Shown: positions 1 through 12,327 of the stretch, in pieces
Layout of the letters: the number at the start of each line of letters is the position of its first letter
Numbering within the stretch: the first letter of the stretch is position 1
Assembly (NCBI GenBank): GCA_025024175.1
Contig: QCXZ01000041.1
Location: 14,751,786 to 14,815,785, forward strand
DNA: 64,000 nucleotides
Source: Rhyzopertha dominica
Lineage: Eukaryota > Arthropoda > Insecta > Coleoptera > Bostrichidae
Reading direction: 5' to 3'
Position numbers and translations under genes: made by a program
Notes under the pieces: generated by a model
The model's input: only the letters and a program-made list of their open reading frames with translations
Told to the model about the DNA's origin: nothing
Databases searched by the model: none

Positions 1-5
1 TATTG

Positions 6-166
6 TATTAAACCATAGTGTGCGGAATAAGTGTAAATACTAGCAGAGCTCTTAGGAAGCGGTGTCCACTAGTTGGGTGAATTGTAGTCAGAGTTTCCCA
101 CTAGATCGCGCTGAGAACTTTTACTCTTATTTGCACTTGTTCCTCACGGCGGGGTTTAAGTCCACT
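6..166. repeat. Short foldback (inverted repeat) element
   Basis: Two imperfect inverted arms (about 6-77 and 97-166) enclose a loop of about 20 bases. The left arm reads GTGTGCGGAATAAGTGTAAA and the reverse complement of the right arm reads CGTGAGGAACAAGTGCAAAT, and the pairing continues through the CACTAG motifs. It looks like a small MITE, but the target-site duplication cannot be read because the left end is near the window edge. Confidence 0.6.
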
Positions 167-1152
167 GTCTGAAGAACCTCAACGAGGGCGAAACTAGCCG
201 ATCCGAACTAGATCCGAATTCATTGATCAGAGCAGATATTTTAACTACCTATATTCATGTTACTCACTGTAAAATTTTCCAGTGGAATCGCTAAGAACAT
301 ACCCTAGGCCATAAGCAACTACAATCGTGTCTCGCTCAGATAGGATTATTTGTACATTGTAGGTAATGTTACTGTAATGTTACTGATTTTTTCTTTAATT
401 TATAGTGTAGGCATGTTGCCTTCGTTATCTGCGAATTACAGTGATGTAGTTTCTGGAATGCCCAATGAAGACCTCTATTACTATACTTAAACAGGTTATC
501 GATATAACATTAATCTTGCATTTTTTGTGTAAGTTAATTGTAGGGTTATTTAAATATATATTTACGCTCGCCCATGTGCATAGGTATAAAAAACTAGATG
601 ATTGAAGCCCTAAAGAAAAATATTGCTGATTACAAACTTCTAATACTTACACTACTCTGTACTTAGAAGGTTCATTATTGCAAATACTCATAAGCCATTC
701 GAAATGAACAGAACTTGTCACTTGTATTCAGGAAATGTAACTATTTAATATGATACACGGTTTTTTAAATTCATGAAGCTAATGAAGCAGAAAAATCTAT
801 AATAATGCATGTGCAAGTTCACTTAATAAATTAAACATCTAACAGTTTCCAATTCCTAGAAAATTATAAAACAAATTGCATAGACTGCTAAAAAGAGCAG
901 AAATTAGGTTACTTGTTTTGTTCTGTAGTAAACTTTACTTCACAGCTAACAAAGTTCTATAACAATATATAATTATGTTGCACTTTTATGTAAAAACAAT
1001 CTAATCGACTGCACAATTTCATGATCGATCATGAAACCAATTAGTATTTTAAACAACGTATTATTTTTAATGTATAAAACACAAAATTATTTAATATATT
1101 AACTTTCAAAAGAGGTCATTTGTAATATGATAGTCCTTGTGAGGATGTGAGG
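167..1152. other. AT-rich stretch without a recognised gene
   Basis: No coding signal, RNA gene or clear repeat was found. Its right part lies just beyond the stop codon of the minus-strand exon at 1153-1315, so part of it may be that gene's 3' untranslated region. No confident poly(A) site was identified. Confidence 0.4.
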
Positions 1153-1315
1153 TTAAGGATGCATCTTTTCCTGTAGTTCCCACAATTCATCCTTACTCCA
1201 TAAATCAGGTGCCTCAAGCAACCCCCTAAAGCCACGTGCAGCTTTAGTATGATTTCCGGCATAATAAAATGCAACACGGTCAAACAAGGGATCGCGTTTT
1301 ATGATAAGACCGCCC
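1153..1315 (-). CDS. Candidate 3'-terminal coding exon, protein not recognised
   Basis: Read on the minus strand, this stretch is open for about 54 codons and ends in TAA at 1155-1153. The translation contains KRDPLFDRVAFYYAGN, then HTKAARGFRGLLEAP, then DLWSKDELWELQEKMHP and the stop. The composition is that of a real globular protein (mixed charge, aromatic residues, few low-complexity runs) and stands out from the surrounding AT-rich noise. An in-frame TAA lies just upstream, preceding an AG at about 1317-1316 that could be the splice acceptor, though its pyrimidine tract is weak. I do not recognise the family. It could be the last exon of a minus-strand gene whose earlier exons lie to the right, or a fragment of a retrocopy. 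No second exon could be assigned. Confidence 0.5.
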
Positions 1316-4109
1316 CTTTACGGTCATTCTTGTATGTACTATATAAACTTATTGTTTCCGGGAGCTGCTCGTAATGCAGAGTACGTCGCGCGAAATGTCG
1401 TACTTTACGACGACCGCATACAGTGTATTAAATAGCAGTTTTCTAACTGGCGGTCCTGACGTATACAATAATGGAGAACAATAGCTATGAAATTCAACTC
1501 GCCAAGTTACGGTATTACTTTCAGTGGCGGGGTCTGCTTAGGTTATTTCTATCGTCATACAAATATGAAGAAATACTAACAAGGCCATATTCATTGACTT
1601 CTAATCAACAATACACGTACCGAATACGCCGCATTCGTACACGTACCGAATACAAGACACATTTTCTCCTGTTCTCAATTAAGCCACAATGTGGTCATTT
1701 TTGTAAAGACAATGCGTAATAAGGTATTATGTTTATATTATTTTGAAGATGGTGGGTTTGCAGTTGTTGTTTGCAGTTTTATTTCAAACGACAACTAAGT
1801 GTTAGGCATTAGCATTATATTCGGTCATAATAGCACAGTTCTGAGGTTATTAGACATGAAAAAAAAATGACAGCAACACTGTTCAGTCTCATCTGTAACA
1901 TTTTAAAGTAACAGTACCTAGAAGAAAGCAATCCACAAGATCTGTTTCTAGAAGGCTGAACTTAACTTACACTGCTATTGCACGGATACAAATATCGATG
2001 GCATGAAGTAGATGAGGGCGAGCATCACCGGCTAAATTGCAATGTGAGTGGGTTTTGGTTTAAAACTTAAACTAAGCCCTTAGCACGGTTATATTGCTTC
2101 TTATAAGCATAGCATTTCACTTAAAAACTTTATTAAATGTTTAGCAGGTACCAGAACGAATTGATTACTGATAACTTGCTGCTCGATGTAAGTGATCGTT
2201 CATTTTTCAACAATCATTTGCATCAACTGTGATTTACTTGTACCAGTAGCCGCTACCAATTTCATTAGTTTAAATAATAGACGTTCAATGAAAAGGTCAT
2301 GTCGCTTATGATTCGATGACGGCGAAGACTAACAAAATCTGTTAGTATCTTTTATTTGCCAGTTCGGTAAATTCTTACACGTTAAACTGTCTTAACGAAT
2401 TTTGTTCATTAAGGCCCCGCTCCAAAGAACGTTTTTTTTTTAATTTGGAGCCTTTGGTAAAACTGTCGCGTTTATGTGATTATTTCTAAACGATAGTGAC
2501 ATGGAACGTTTTCTTAATAAACAAAAATGCTTTTCGAAAGGGCGATTTGGTGTATAATAAACAACCGTTAGAATTATATGTCTACTCTTTATCTTTTTTG
2601 TCCTAGGTCAATTTATGTTCGGTAACCCATACCTACTTCTTAATTATTATTTTCAATTTCAGACTCTTGTGCGCAAGAATTTTAATTCAATTCAAATGCC
2701 ACTATTATTATTTCGGTGGTTGCTACAGTAACCATCATGGTGCTACGGGCTTTACAAATTAATACAGAGTGTTGAAAACCAACTATTGCTCTGCATTAAC
2801 TTCAATTTCGTGAGTTATGTTTTAATGAAAAATTCTATACATTACAGCTTTTTTAAAAGCATATTTTAATTAACTGTTGTTCGGTACTAGCATTTCCTAT
2901 ATCTGGCTATTATAGCTTTAATTTTATAAGCAATTTTATTTATGCTGATGTCTTCAGCTTCAGGCAAAATAATTAATTACAAGGAATAACAGAAGTAAAC
3001 AAAATATTTGTCTTTTCTCTTACCTAAATACAACAATACAATATTTTTGATATAATACGCTACACTTAATTCTAGATAAACAGAATTTTGCTAGAAGAAA
3101 CATGCTGGTAATATAAATATTACCTTTTTATTTTGTTGGAGTTTGTTGCATGTATATCTATTTTCTTTTCTTTTGCTGGTGTTACTGACAAACCTAATAC
3201 AACTAATTTTATCTGTTCAATATTTTAACCAAAAGAAGCGAAAATAAACAAAATTAATACCTTAAGAATAATATTTTATGATACAACAATCCAGATTTGT
3301 ATAACGAAAAAAAATCAAGCTTGATGTGTAGTTTATCCACCGAAACATTGCAAAAACAAAAATAATATCATTAATTTTGGAGCAACACTAGCAAAAGAAA
3401 AAATACTTATGTATAATTTATAGTTTAGCGACGTTTGAAAATATTTTTTTTTAATTTGGGTTTTCTCTAAATTACTGCAGTAAGCATTGTCATAACACTT
3501 AAATTTGGACACCAAATAAATAGAAAAAATGTAAAAGAGGCACTACTGGAAGGAGAAAATTTATAATTTCTTCCTTATACATGAAAATATGGCAAAATAT
3601 GAAAAACGAAGAGTTGTAAACTTATTTGGATGTACCCAGTCGGTTGATTAATATTGACGTTTTACGTTGTGTGGATTTTTTAATTGGGATATAATTTGAT
3701 TGTTTTAATATTTGAACGTTTTAGCCCTGGTCGAATTTAAATTAACGAACNTTTTATAACCGAAATCTTTTTCTAAAAATTTAGCACATCTGCTGGTGTT
3801 CCCCAGTATTGAANAAAATAATACCAATGCACTTAGATGGGTTCCGTTTGAAAGGCCTTCAAATGTATATGTAGGTATGTAAAATAAATGTTGAAAAAAG
3901 TCCAAGCCAGGGCCAAAACATTGAAATATTAAAACAATCGTATTAAATGTATCTATTTTGAAGAACCATAATTATAAAATCAGAACAACGTACAATAAAA
4001 AAAATTTTAATAACCATTACGAAACTATTGATATTTTAGTAGTCGATAATCTGGCTCCATTGATTTGGTATCGATATTTGAAATATATCTACTAAATATT
4101 TGAAAATGC
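1316..4109. other. AT-rich stretch without a recognised gene
   Basis: Nothing convincing is coded here. A balanced-composition block at about 1330-1460 contains a short hairpin (GTCGTACTTTACGACGAC) and could be regulatory. The rest is homopolymer-rich AT DNA with single Ns at 3751 and 3814. If the exon at 1153-1315 is real, this is its likely upstream intron. Confidence 0.4.
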
Positions 4110-4397
4110 CATTAGTAACAGATCGGTTAGCAAGAATAAGTGTCCCGAAAAATAAAACATTTTAAGGTAAATGCAGGTCATGTCGGAAGTACTACAAAAA
4201 GGGGTGTCTATGGAATTAAGTTAAGATCGAAACTAAGAACAAGAAGGAATGTTCAAGAGATTTTGTTGGCTGTTATAGGAATAACTAACAGTCCCCAATC
4301 AATGAGCATAATCTATGCTTTAAAAACAAATGAATTATTGACGTATAATTCATTTATCAAATACATGTCTGATGTATATAAAAAACTGTCAACCTAG
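4110..4397 (+). pseudogene. Possible remnant of a transposase helix-turn-helix region
   Basis: The open frame contains LRSKLRTRRNVQEILLAV followed by a Ser-rich segment and LLTYNSF. The order resembles the spacer between the two N-terminal helix-turn-helix motifs of DUF4817/mariner-type transposases (a basic RT..NV stretch, a helix, then L..Y). The similarity is weak and there is no adjoining catalytic domain or terminal repeat. It could be chance. Confidence 0.2.
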
Positions 4398-7300
4398 CGA
4401 CAAATAGTTAGTAATACAAACTAAGCTCATATATTTCGGTTACTGCTGGCCTCCATTGAAATTAATTAAATTAATTTGTGTCGACATATATTTAAATACC
4501 CGAATACAAATCTGTTAGTATGCAAAGTTTGCTAAGGTAGATTTAATTAACATCACTAATTTCTCTAGTATATTAAAAAGATCGTTCCGTACTAGTTGGT
4601 ATGTTAGATTTGACGCAAATTATGTCAAATACAAATGTGAATTTGAAGCGCAAAACCTATATGTATCTTGCCCCATGTGCTGGTGTAGGTAACAAGGAAT
4701 ACAGTTCATCCTAATAATAAACCAAACTTTTATATTGTGAGAGTACCAGAGAAATAAGTTACCTCAGTCTTTATTTCACCTAGAAATGGGATCATTCTCA
4801 CATCTACAATAATTTCTTTTTTATTTTGCATACCAGTGAAACCCCTCTTCCGCAACGCCTCCGCCACTGGCTACAGGAGTGCTCTTAGACTTGCACGCTG
4901 CAATCTGAAGTTGTTCATTAAAACAAACCATTAATTCCAAACGTCAGAGAACAAAAGACTCCAGATGTGTGTATGTGGATATAATTAATTTCCAGCTACA
5001 GCGGCATTATCGCTACATAAAAAGACGCTGCTCCTGTCGCTACTTGGGGGTAATTAGATACGAATCAATTACGCCAAGGCGAATTCAAGATCCAAACAAC
5101 TCCTGCGTTTTTTTCCAACTACGGAGCCTCAAGTCATCTCAGATGACAGGCTTTATTACCAGAGGGACGAGGGTATAAATTCGCCAGTTTAGAATTAAAA
5201 GTTTTAATTGACTAATTTAATATTTCTGGGATGGCGGGGCGAACCGGTTTCGATATAAAGGGGTCTCTCTTGATTTTTGAAATCAGAATAACAACTAGTG
5301 TTTAGTAAACTACAATCTAAGAAACGTTGATAAAAACAGGTCAAATTTGCACCAGGGAATGTATAGAATGGGCAAGTTCCACCAGACACTACAGAATGTG
5401 TTCAAAATTTCGACACTAAAACACTTTGTCGGTATGTACTAAGAAAAAGTCTAAATATGGAAAAAAATTAAGGATTGTTAGATGTTATTACATAACAGTA
5501 AAAAGCTATTTATATAACACTATCGTGGACAAAACTATTATTACGACAAGTAAAGCTAAAATTATTCAAAAGCGTCCTTACTTTCTTGTTAAAAGCCTTT
5601 ACTGCTCTATCGTTGTACTACTGAATATCTTCTCGGTACACTGTTATTACGTTTGCAATACAATTGAAGATATACAATTTGCAGACAATTATATGGAAGT
5701 TCTTCATGATTTTCCTTTTTCAGCATTTTATCTACTTCTTATTTGAACCACATCCCTTGATGTTTATACATATACGTCTATATGTCTATAAGCTTGAATT
5801 AGTGCCCACATTTTTTTGTCAAATATTCGTCAAGCGGGATGTTATGTCACACCACCAAATTTGAAGAGCTTCTTGTTTTGAAGAGAAGGTTTGCACTATC
5901 CACTGTAATCTCACACTTAATATTTAATAAGCGCAAATCATAAAATAGTCGCAAAAGGCTACTTACCATTTTTTTTGTATTTCACCATTCATAAATTGCC
6001 GATTAACTAATTATAATTATGACGGCATATAGAACTTCGATAGTGGCAATATCAATACTACTGATATACTTTTCAATTAAAATAAACATTTTGAGATTGT
6101 TTTATACTTATTTTAATGTGCATCCGTATAAAACGCAACAACTATTTCTTTGACCTCAAAGCTTTTCAATTATAGCGGATTCTAAGCCTCTTGCTGCACC
6201 GTTCTCGCCGTACCGTGTTGCAATAAAAGCAGTGATTGATTTTTTTTCCGACAAACAATACGCAACAATATATTTTCATCCGTCAGCAGAATGTACCGCC
6301 GTTTCGTCTGATGTTATTGTATTAATAAATCTGTTTATGCTCCGAATGAATAGTCCCGTTCGAACAAAACCGTGCGGAATGAACCAACATAATTTCAAAG
6401 ATTAATGTGCTCGTCCGTACGAATTAATTTTCAGCGGAATTTTTCTTTCGGCTGAGCACATGTTGTGCCTGGCACCACTGAAATGTGTTTTTATTAACTA
6501 AAAATCTACCAGAAACAAAATATACTTCTATATAAATAGATTCCTTTTGGTAGATAATTCTGAAATGCACTAACTTACTTTTTGTACCAGATATAGCTTT
6601 TCTACAATTTTTATGTTCAAGAAGCGACATCATACATAGAATTTTATAGATTGTACATTACAATTTTCTTATAGCTTTATAAGGATTGGACATTATGAAG
6701 AAGCACAATGCTGTAAAACATTTTTATTCGACAAACTTAGTAGAAGTTTGCATTAACATTTTGCTATATTTTTTTATGTTGCGCCCAGATTTCTGCGATG
6801 AACAATGTTCAAAATTATGATTAATATCTATCCATATGAGTTAAACTTGGTTGTTTGTTTTAGTAGGTATATGCATTTAAAATTTCTAGGCGAATGGAAG
6901 AAAACGGATAAGGTATAGCAATTAGACTAAGTAACGTATTTACTACAATCACAGTTCTTAATTAAACCAAACTGGGTTCTAATGCCATAAAATCAGTTTA
7001 AAGTATCAACCATTTACACGCATACAAAAATTCATACTATGTAGAATGTTAAAATTTATCTTTTCATAAATGGCATATCTCTCCGAAATTGTAGGAATAA
7101 TTGCAACAGATCTAGCTACATACAATATAAACATTGCAAATTCATTTATCTAGTTAATATTTGTAGAAAAATAATAATACCAACAATAAAATTGCCTATT
7201 AATGTATTTACACATCAATTTTAAATTCTTACTGAAAATGATATCTTGCGGATTTTAACTGACTAAACCTTACAACTCTGTTGTGGAAAATGCTTCTTTG

Positions 7301-8398
7301 GCAAACAAAATATTATTGGCAAAATGAAAATCGCTTTCTGTTTACCTATTAACCATCTGATAGTATGAATTAATTAAATGGTACTTCGTCAGTGAAAGTT
7401 CTTTTTTCTATTGTCATAGAAACTTGAAATACGCATTTAATGAGCTTTAGTTAGATTGCTAATCCAGGTAGTAGGAATTAGTAGAGACCTTTTGGAGACA
7501 CTCTGTATATATATAAATTTTATAATGACTACGTACATTAAGCTGTTGCCCTGTACAATCCTCATAAAATTAAAGAAATTTTAAGTCCATACCTAAGAAA
7601 TTAATTATCCAAAATATGTACGTCATATGCTCAGCAGTCGTATATCTGCTGAACCAACGCTGAACTCATGCGCTTCTATCAACCATCGGCGAGATTTCAT
7701 TTAAATAGGTCACGATTTTACGACACATGGGCTTTAAAAGTAAACCCACCACTATAACTCTAGTAACTCTGTTAGCGAAACGGCGAACAATACCCACCGG
7801 TATTTCAGAAGCTTTATATCTAACCCCAACTTTATGGTTTCTTTATTCTGATTCAGAGCTTTTATCGGACCATCCAGATGGACTGTGTTGTAATACGAAA
7901 GGATTAAGGTCGACGACGCAAAAAGCTACATAAAAGCTTTTCTAATAATGTGAAATTTTAAGCTTGGAAACCATACGCAAGTAGGTGGCATAGGCTAAGG
8001 ATACATTTTTTTAACTTATGTCACAACATAGGTTTTAAAATAAACGGTTTTTTAAATTGTAGGATCATAATAATAGTTGAATTAGTGTATAAAAGAGGAT
8101 GAGTTAGTATCATTAGGAACAGAAATTTCCAACCCGATGAGCTGGTAGTAACAAAAGAGTAATAAATGGTGAAGAAGGTACATCGTCAACCAGTTCACTA
8201 GCAGAATTTCAAGGTATAGCTAAAAAAAGATCATGTACCTACATATTTCTCTAAAAAAAAGAACCTCAAGAATAACTTCATCCATAACATATTGTGCTAC
8301 AAGAGGGGATACTTAACTACCTTTATTGGCTTGGATACCTGCAGTGCAGGCAAATGAACGAAAAAAGAGACATGTCGAACATTTTGAGTAGGCAGCTA
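4398..8398. other. Stretch without a recognised gene
   Basis: Mostly AT-rich DNA. There is a 36-codon minus-strand ORF at about 4827-4937 (containing STPVASGGGVAEEGFHWYAK) that looks less random than its surroundings but has no recognised relatives. Balanced-composition patches at about 4960-5180, 6180-6420 and 7630-7930 have no persuasive ORF. Confidence 0.35.
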
Positions 8399-9269
8399 TA
8401 CAGGGTCCGCCACCTAAAACTCCCCAGGCTCGTATTTTCTTTATTTTCTTAGGTACAACCTTAAGTTATATGTCAAATTGTAGGTCTTTTCAAACTCTTT
8501 AAAAATAGAATATTGAGTGTCCAAAAATTTTTTTGCAGATTATCATATTTTGCAAATAAAGTTAGTTTTTGTAAATATTTTTTAACCTTACCCCGTATAA
8601 TAAATATTGCTTTATGGTTGGATGCCGGCTTTTATTTTCTTCGATTTTTGTCTATACCATGTATGCGTAATTTTTACTCCTTCTTAGTGAAAAACAAGAA
8701 AAACTAGTCGCCGCCGAAACCCTGCGATAAGGCTAGTGTGTGATGTAGAAAACCAAACTAGCCTCAACGCAGGGTTTCGTTTTCTAGCCTCTCTCTCTCT
8801 GTAGAACGCACTTTGTACTTTATTAATTAAAAAGTTACTCCAAATTATGGCGTTTTGTGTGCATATGTAGGTATATGTATGTAGGCATAATTTGTAGCGT
8901 AATAAGCTACTAAAATAACACAAAAAATTCTGATCAATCATATTAACAAAAATGGCGGCGAATAGTTTTTCTTGTTTTTCACTAAGAAGGAGAAAAAATT
9001 ACGCATACATGGTAAAGACACAAATTGAAGAAAATAAAAGGCGGCATCTAACTATAACGCAATATTTATTATACGGGTTAAGGTTAAAAAATATTTACAA
9101 TAATTAACTTTATTTGCAAAATATGGTAATTAACAAAAAGAATTTTGGACACCCAATATTCTATTTTAAAAGAGTTTAAAAAGACCTACAATTTCATATA
9201 TAACTTAAGGTTGTACCTAAAAAAAAGCGAAAATACGAGCCTGGGGAGTTTTAAGTGGCGGACCCTGTA
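8399..9269. mobile_element. Long-TIR foldback DNA element (871 bp)
   Basis: Two arms of about 318 bp (8399-8717 and 8952-9269) are inverted copies of each other with scattered mismatches. The tips are TACAGGGTCCGCCAC and its complement GTGGCGGACCCTGTA, flanked by TA on both sides, as expected for a Tc1/mariner-type insertion. The 230-bp centre holds a further small inverted pair (GAAACCCTGCG at about 8717-8727 and its complement at 8770-8780). There is no transposase, so it must be non-autonomous. A transcript crossing it would fold into a long hairpin. Confidence 0.9.
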
Positions 9270-10319
9270 TATTATGTCACAATATGTTGGGTAAGGGAAC
9301 CTGAGATGACTAGCGAGTACAAATCTCAATTTCCCGGGATTGCAACCCCATACACCCCCGATCTTTTGTTTTTATATGCGGCACATTTCCATGGCAGCGT
9401 AAATTTTTCGTGTTTTTAATGGTTTTCATTTGGTATAGTTTTATAACAATTAGTTAGTTGTTAGTCACACAACACATTGAACTTTCTCCTGGGGGAAGTA
9501 ATTTTTGCGATATAGCTCACAAAGTGTTAAATGAGACACAACTGTACAGAAATCGCAAGAGTTCTCTAGTAGGCCCGTTTAAAAATAAAATGTTACCATC
9601 GTAAATATAATTAATATTTAAATCATGTCAAACTTTTATGGACATGCTGTGACATATCAGTGCGAGATCTGTAGGTTTCACTACTGATTTTATTCATCTG
9701 ATGATAATTCTAACATACATAAATCTTTACACCAAAATTAATATCCCCTCCCCCCCCCGCAGGGTACATGAAGGGTCATGTTTTTACAAAAACGGAAAAA
9801 CAAAAACATTGTAGCTTTAAATATTAGAAAATCTGATACCAAGCGATAGTTTTAAAATATTCACTGTTTCTTAAATAGATGTAGATATTAAAGGGGTGGC
9901 AGGATTCATTAAAGTATTTTATTATATTTTTAAATTTTTAATCTTGGGACGCACAACTTGATATTAAAAATGAAAAGTTATTGGGCACGCAACTAGCAAA
10001 TTTCATGTAAATTTCAATCATTAGAAATTGTTTAAAAATAATGCGCTCCAAATTCAACTAATATTGCAGTTATGTCAATCTTTTATCTTTTAATATTTTT
10101 ATTTGGGTAGTATTATGTTCTTTTTAATTAAACTGTATTAAAATTGTATAAAAATACCTTAATGCAAAATAAATTTGTAATGTATTTTACTGTAAAAAAA
10201 GGGAATAGTATTAGAATCATTTTATTATCCATTAATCTTTTCGTATATTTTAATAAATAAAGATATAAAACAATAATGTTTGTCATGACAATTAATATAA
10301 TCAAAACATATTTGTGTTA
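9270..10319. other. AT-rich stretch without a recognised gene
   Basis: No coding or repeat signal was recognised apart from a short poly-C run near 9749-9758. Confidence 0.4.
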
Positions 10320-10620
10320 TGAATTTTGTAGACAGTTGGGCGGTATTTAATGAACTTCGTGTCAGACTCTGGTTTCTAGCTTTTGGAAATTTCGTGTTTG
10401 TTTCTGACTTTTTATATGGTCCCAGAAAAAAGAATTGATGGACTTAAATCAGGTGACCCAGTAGGGCATTCAATAGTTCTGCCATATTTTTTATTATTTA
10501 CGAAAAAAAGGTTACTTGCTAAATGTTGAGAAACTCATACCATATAAACCACGCATTTTCAAAGTGTGTTTTAAGTTACTTCGCTTTTTTGCAACAAATT
10601 AATTTAATTTGAACTATTAG
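10320..10620 (-). pseudogene. Decayed DDE transposase C-terminal fragment
   Basis: On the minus strand, one frame reads GRTIECPTGSPDLSPSILF. It matches the shape of the third catalytic motif of insect DUF4817-type and mariner transposases (R...W P.RSPDL.P.DFF.WG). A stop and frame changes follow within a few codons, and the preceding sequence only loosely fits the DGA..H region. It is a short dead fragment. No terminal repeats were found. Confidence 0.45.
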
Positions 10621-10929
10621 TTAATAGTTCTGAAATTCTAAGTGCATCACGTTCACTGAATCTGATCTATCTAAAAAATGGTTGAGTTTTTCTACTTACC
10701 GTCTAATAATGTGGACTAAAATCTCATAGGTATAAAAATAATTTACTTTAAAAAACATTATTATATGTCTAATCTTAATCTTAATATTTCCAACAAAACA
10801 GTAGATAATTCGGTAGCTTGACACAAGTTAAAGCATTCCTTTATTTCTCGTGACCTAAACTTATTGTTTTAATCTGTATAGATTAATTTATAATTACTGG
10901 ATTTATTATAAGCTACAAGACATCATACG

Positions 10930-11330
10930 CACCCTCAATGGCCTTCCTTTCTAAGTAACCCCTTCCTTGGTGTATCAGCCCCCGGCCCTAAAACTGTTAA
11001 CGGAAATTGATCTGTATACACAATCAAACGCTAGGGCTCGCCAAGTTTTGCGACTATTGAAGGGCCCAAAGCGCGACCCCAAGACATAATCACTGCCTTC
11101 CTGAATCTCATTTGGTCCCATAATTAGCAGAGCAATCAGCGGACTACGATCCACCCCTTCTGTTCTCGTTACCTTAGAGTCATCTCCTTTGGGGCTGCGT
11201 TCCTTTAACGGACCGCATGATGTCAGCAAAATTGGCAAGGACATTAGGATAGTGCTGAAAACAGAACAAAATTTAATATAGGAACTGCGTTTATAGTTCA
11301 CTGAAAATACGTATTTTTTTCCAACCAATA
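10930..11330. other. Balanced-composition block, possible conserved non-coding DNA
   Basis: About 400 bp with near-even base composition lie in otherwise AT-rich DNA. A 117-codon minus-strand ORF spans 10975-11328, but its translation has no recognisable domain. The block is a candidate regulatory element or untranslated exon. Sequence conservation in related insects would decide. Confidence 0.3.
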
Positions 11331-12233
11331 AGTTTGGTTATCAGTTCGTCCTTTTATAATATTATAAAAATTGCATGGACTGTATTTTCGATACACGTGT
11401 ACTTATCGCTGAAGTAAATGTCTACGTCTATACTTTTACTGTTGTACACCGTTGTTTGAATATTTCAATCATACAACTATTTTGCGTAAGGAATAGAACA
11501 CTAATTCTAACCCGATTCTAATTTACGGTTCTTCTTTGCAATTGTCTATTGGCATGTCACACATTCTGTTTCACCATTTACTTTTTACATCGTGTTTGTT
11601 TCTATTTCGATATCGTTATTTTTGCCGCCACCGTTTCCTTGCTTGATGAACTGTGTTTAGAACGATGAGGCATAAGTCTTTCATTTACCTACATATTACA
11701 GCAGTTGATTGCGGGGTAGGTAAGCAGCTATTAGATAAGCGCTTCTACTTCGTGCTTGTACCGCTAGATGGCACCGCCTATCACTAGAAATGCACAGAAT
11801 GTACCCCAAAATGAAAGGTAAGACGTGTACATGTCAAAATTTTATCCGACTGAGTCGAATGGCTTCTCCCTTCCATTTTTTAGTTTCCTTTTCTTACAAG
11901 ATTTGTAAAACATCAAATTTTCAAAATATAGACTGCCTAGTCAAAAATAAGTTAAAAGAATCTGAAAATTTTTTGTTCGACCAAACCCAATTTCCATTTT
12001 GCTTTCCGAGTTTTCATCTCCTATCCAGCAAGAATCACATCTCGCTAAGATTTTCCTAACCCATAAAAAGTGTATTTTCCGAGGTATATTATACGAGTAT
12101 ACAAAATAATGAAAACCAATAAGTAAAATGCTGCCAATCAGATGAAAAGCTGCAATTGTGTATTCCTCTTTAAAATTTCGCCAAAGAATGAAGACAAAGG
12201 CGAACCCACTGGCAACCCATCGTCTTGCTTGTA

Positions 12234-12234
<1 letters not shown>
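11331..12234. other. Stretch without a recognised gene
   Basis: No supported feature. A GCTAGATGGCACC-like motif at about 11763 recalls motifs in the MITE at 25.7 kb, but no element boundaries could be drawn. Confidence 0.35.
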
Positions 12235-12323
<89 letters not shown>

Positions 12324-12327
12324 TAAT
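12235..12327. repeat. (AAT)n microsatellite
   Basis: About 29 nearly perfect AAT units end in a slightly degenerate TGATAATG. This is a simple trinucleotide repeat. It creates artificial poly-Ile and poly-Leu reading frames on the two strands. Confidence 0.97.

Noticed and set aside
5426..5746. 106-codon + strand ORF
   Set aside because: Lys/Ile/Tyr-rich composition expected from random AT-rich sequence.
10975..11328. 117-codon minus-strand ORF with a Leu-rich, signal-like start
   Set aside because: No domain recognised, and the composition island is more easily explained as non-coding. Kept only as a block.
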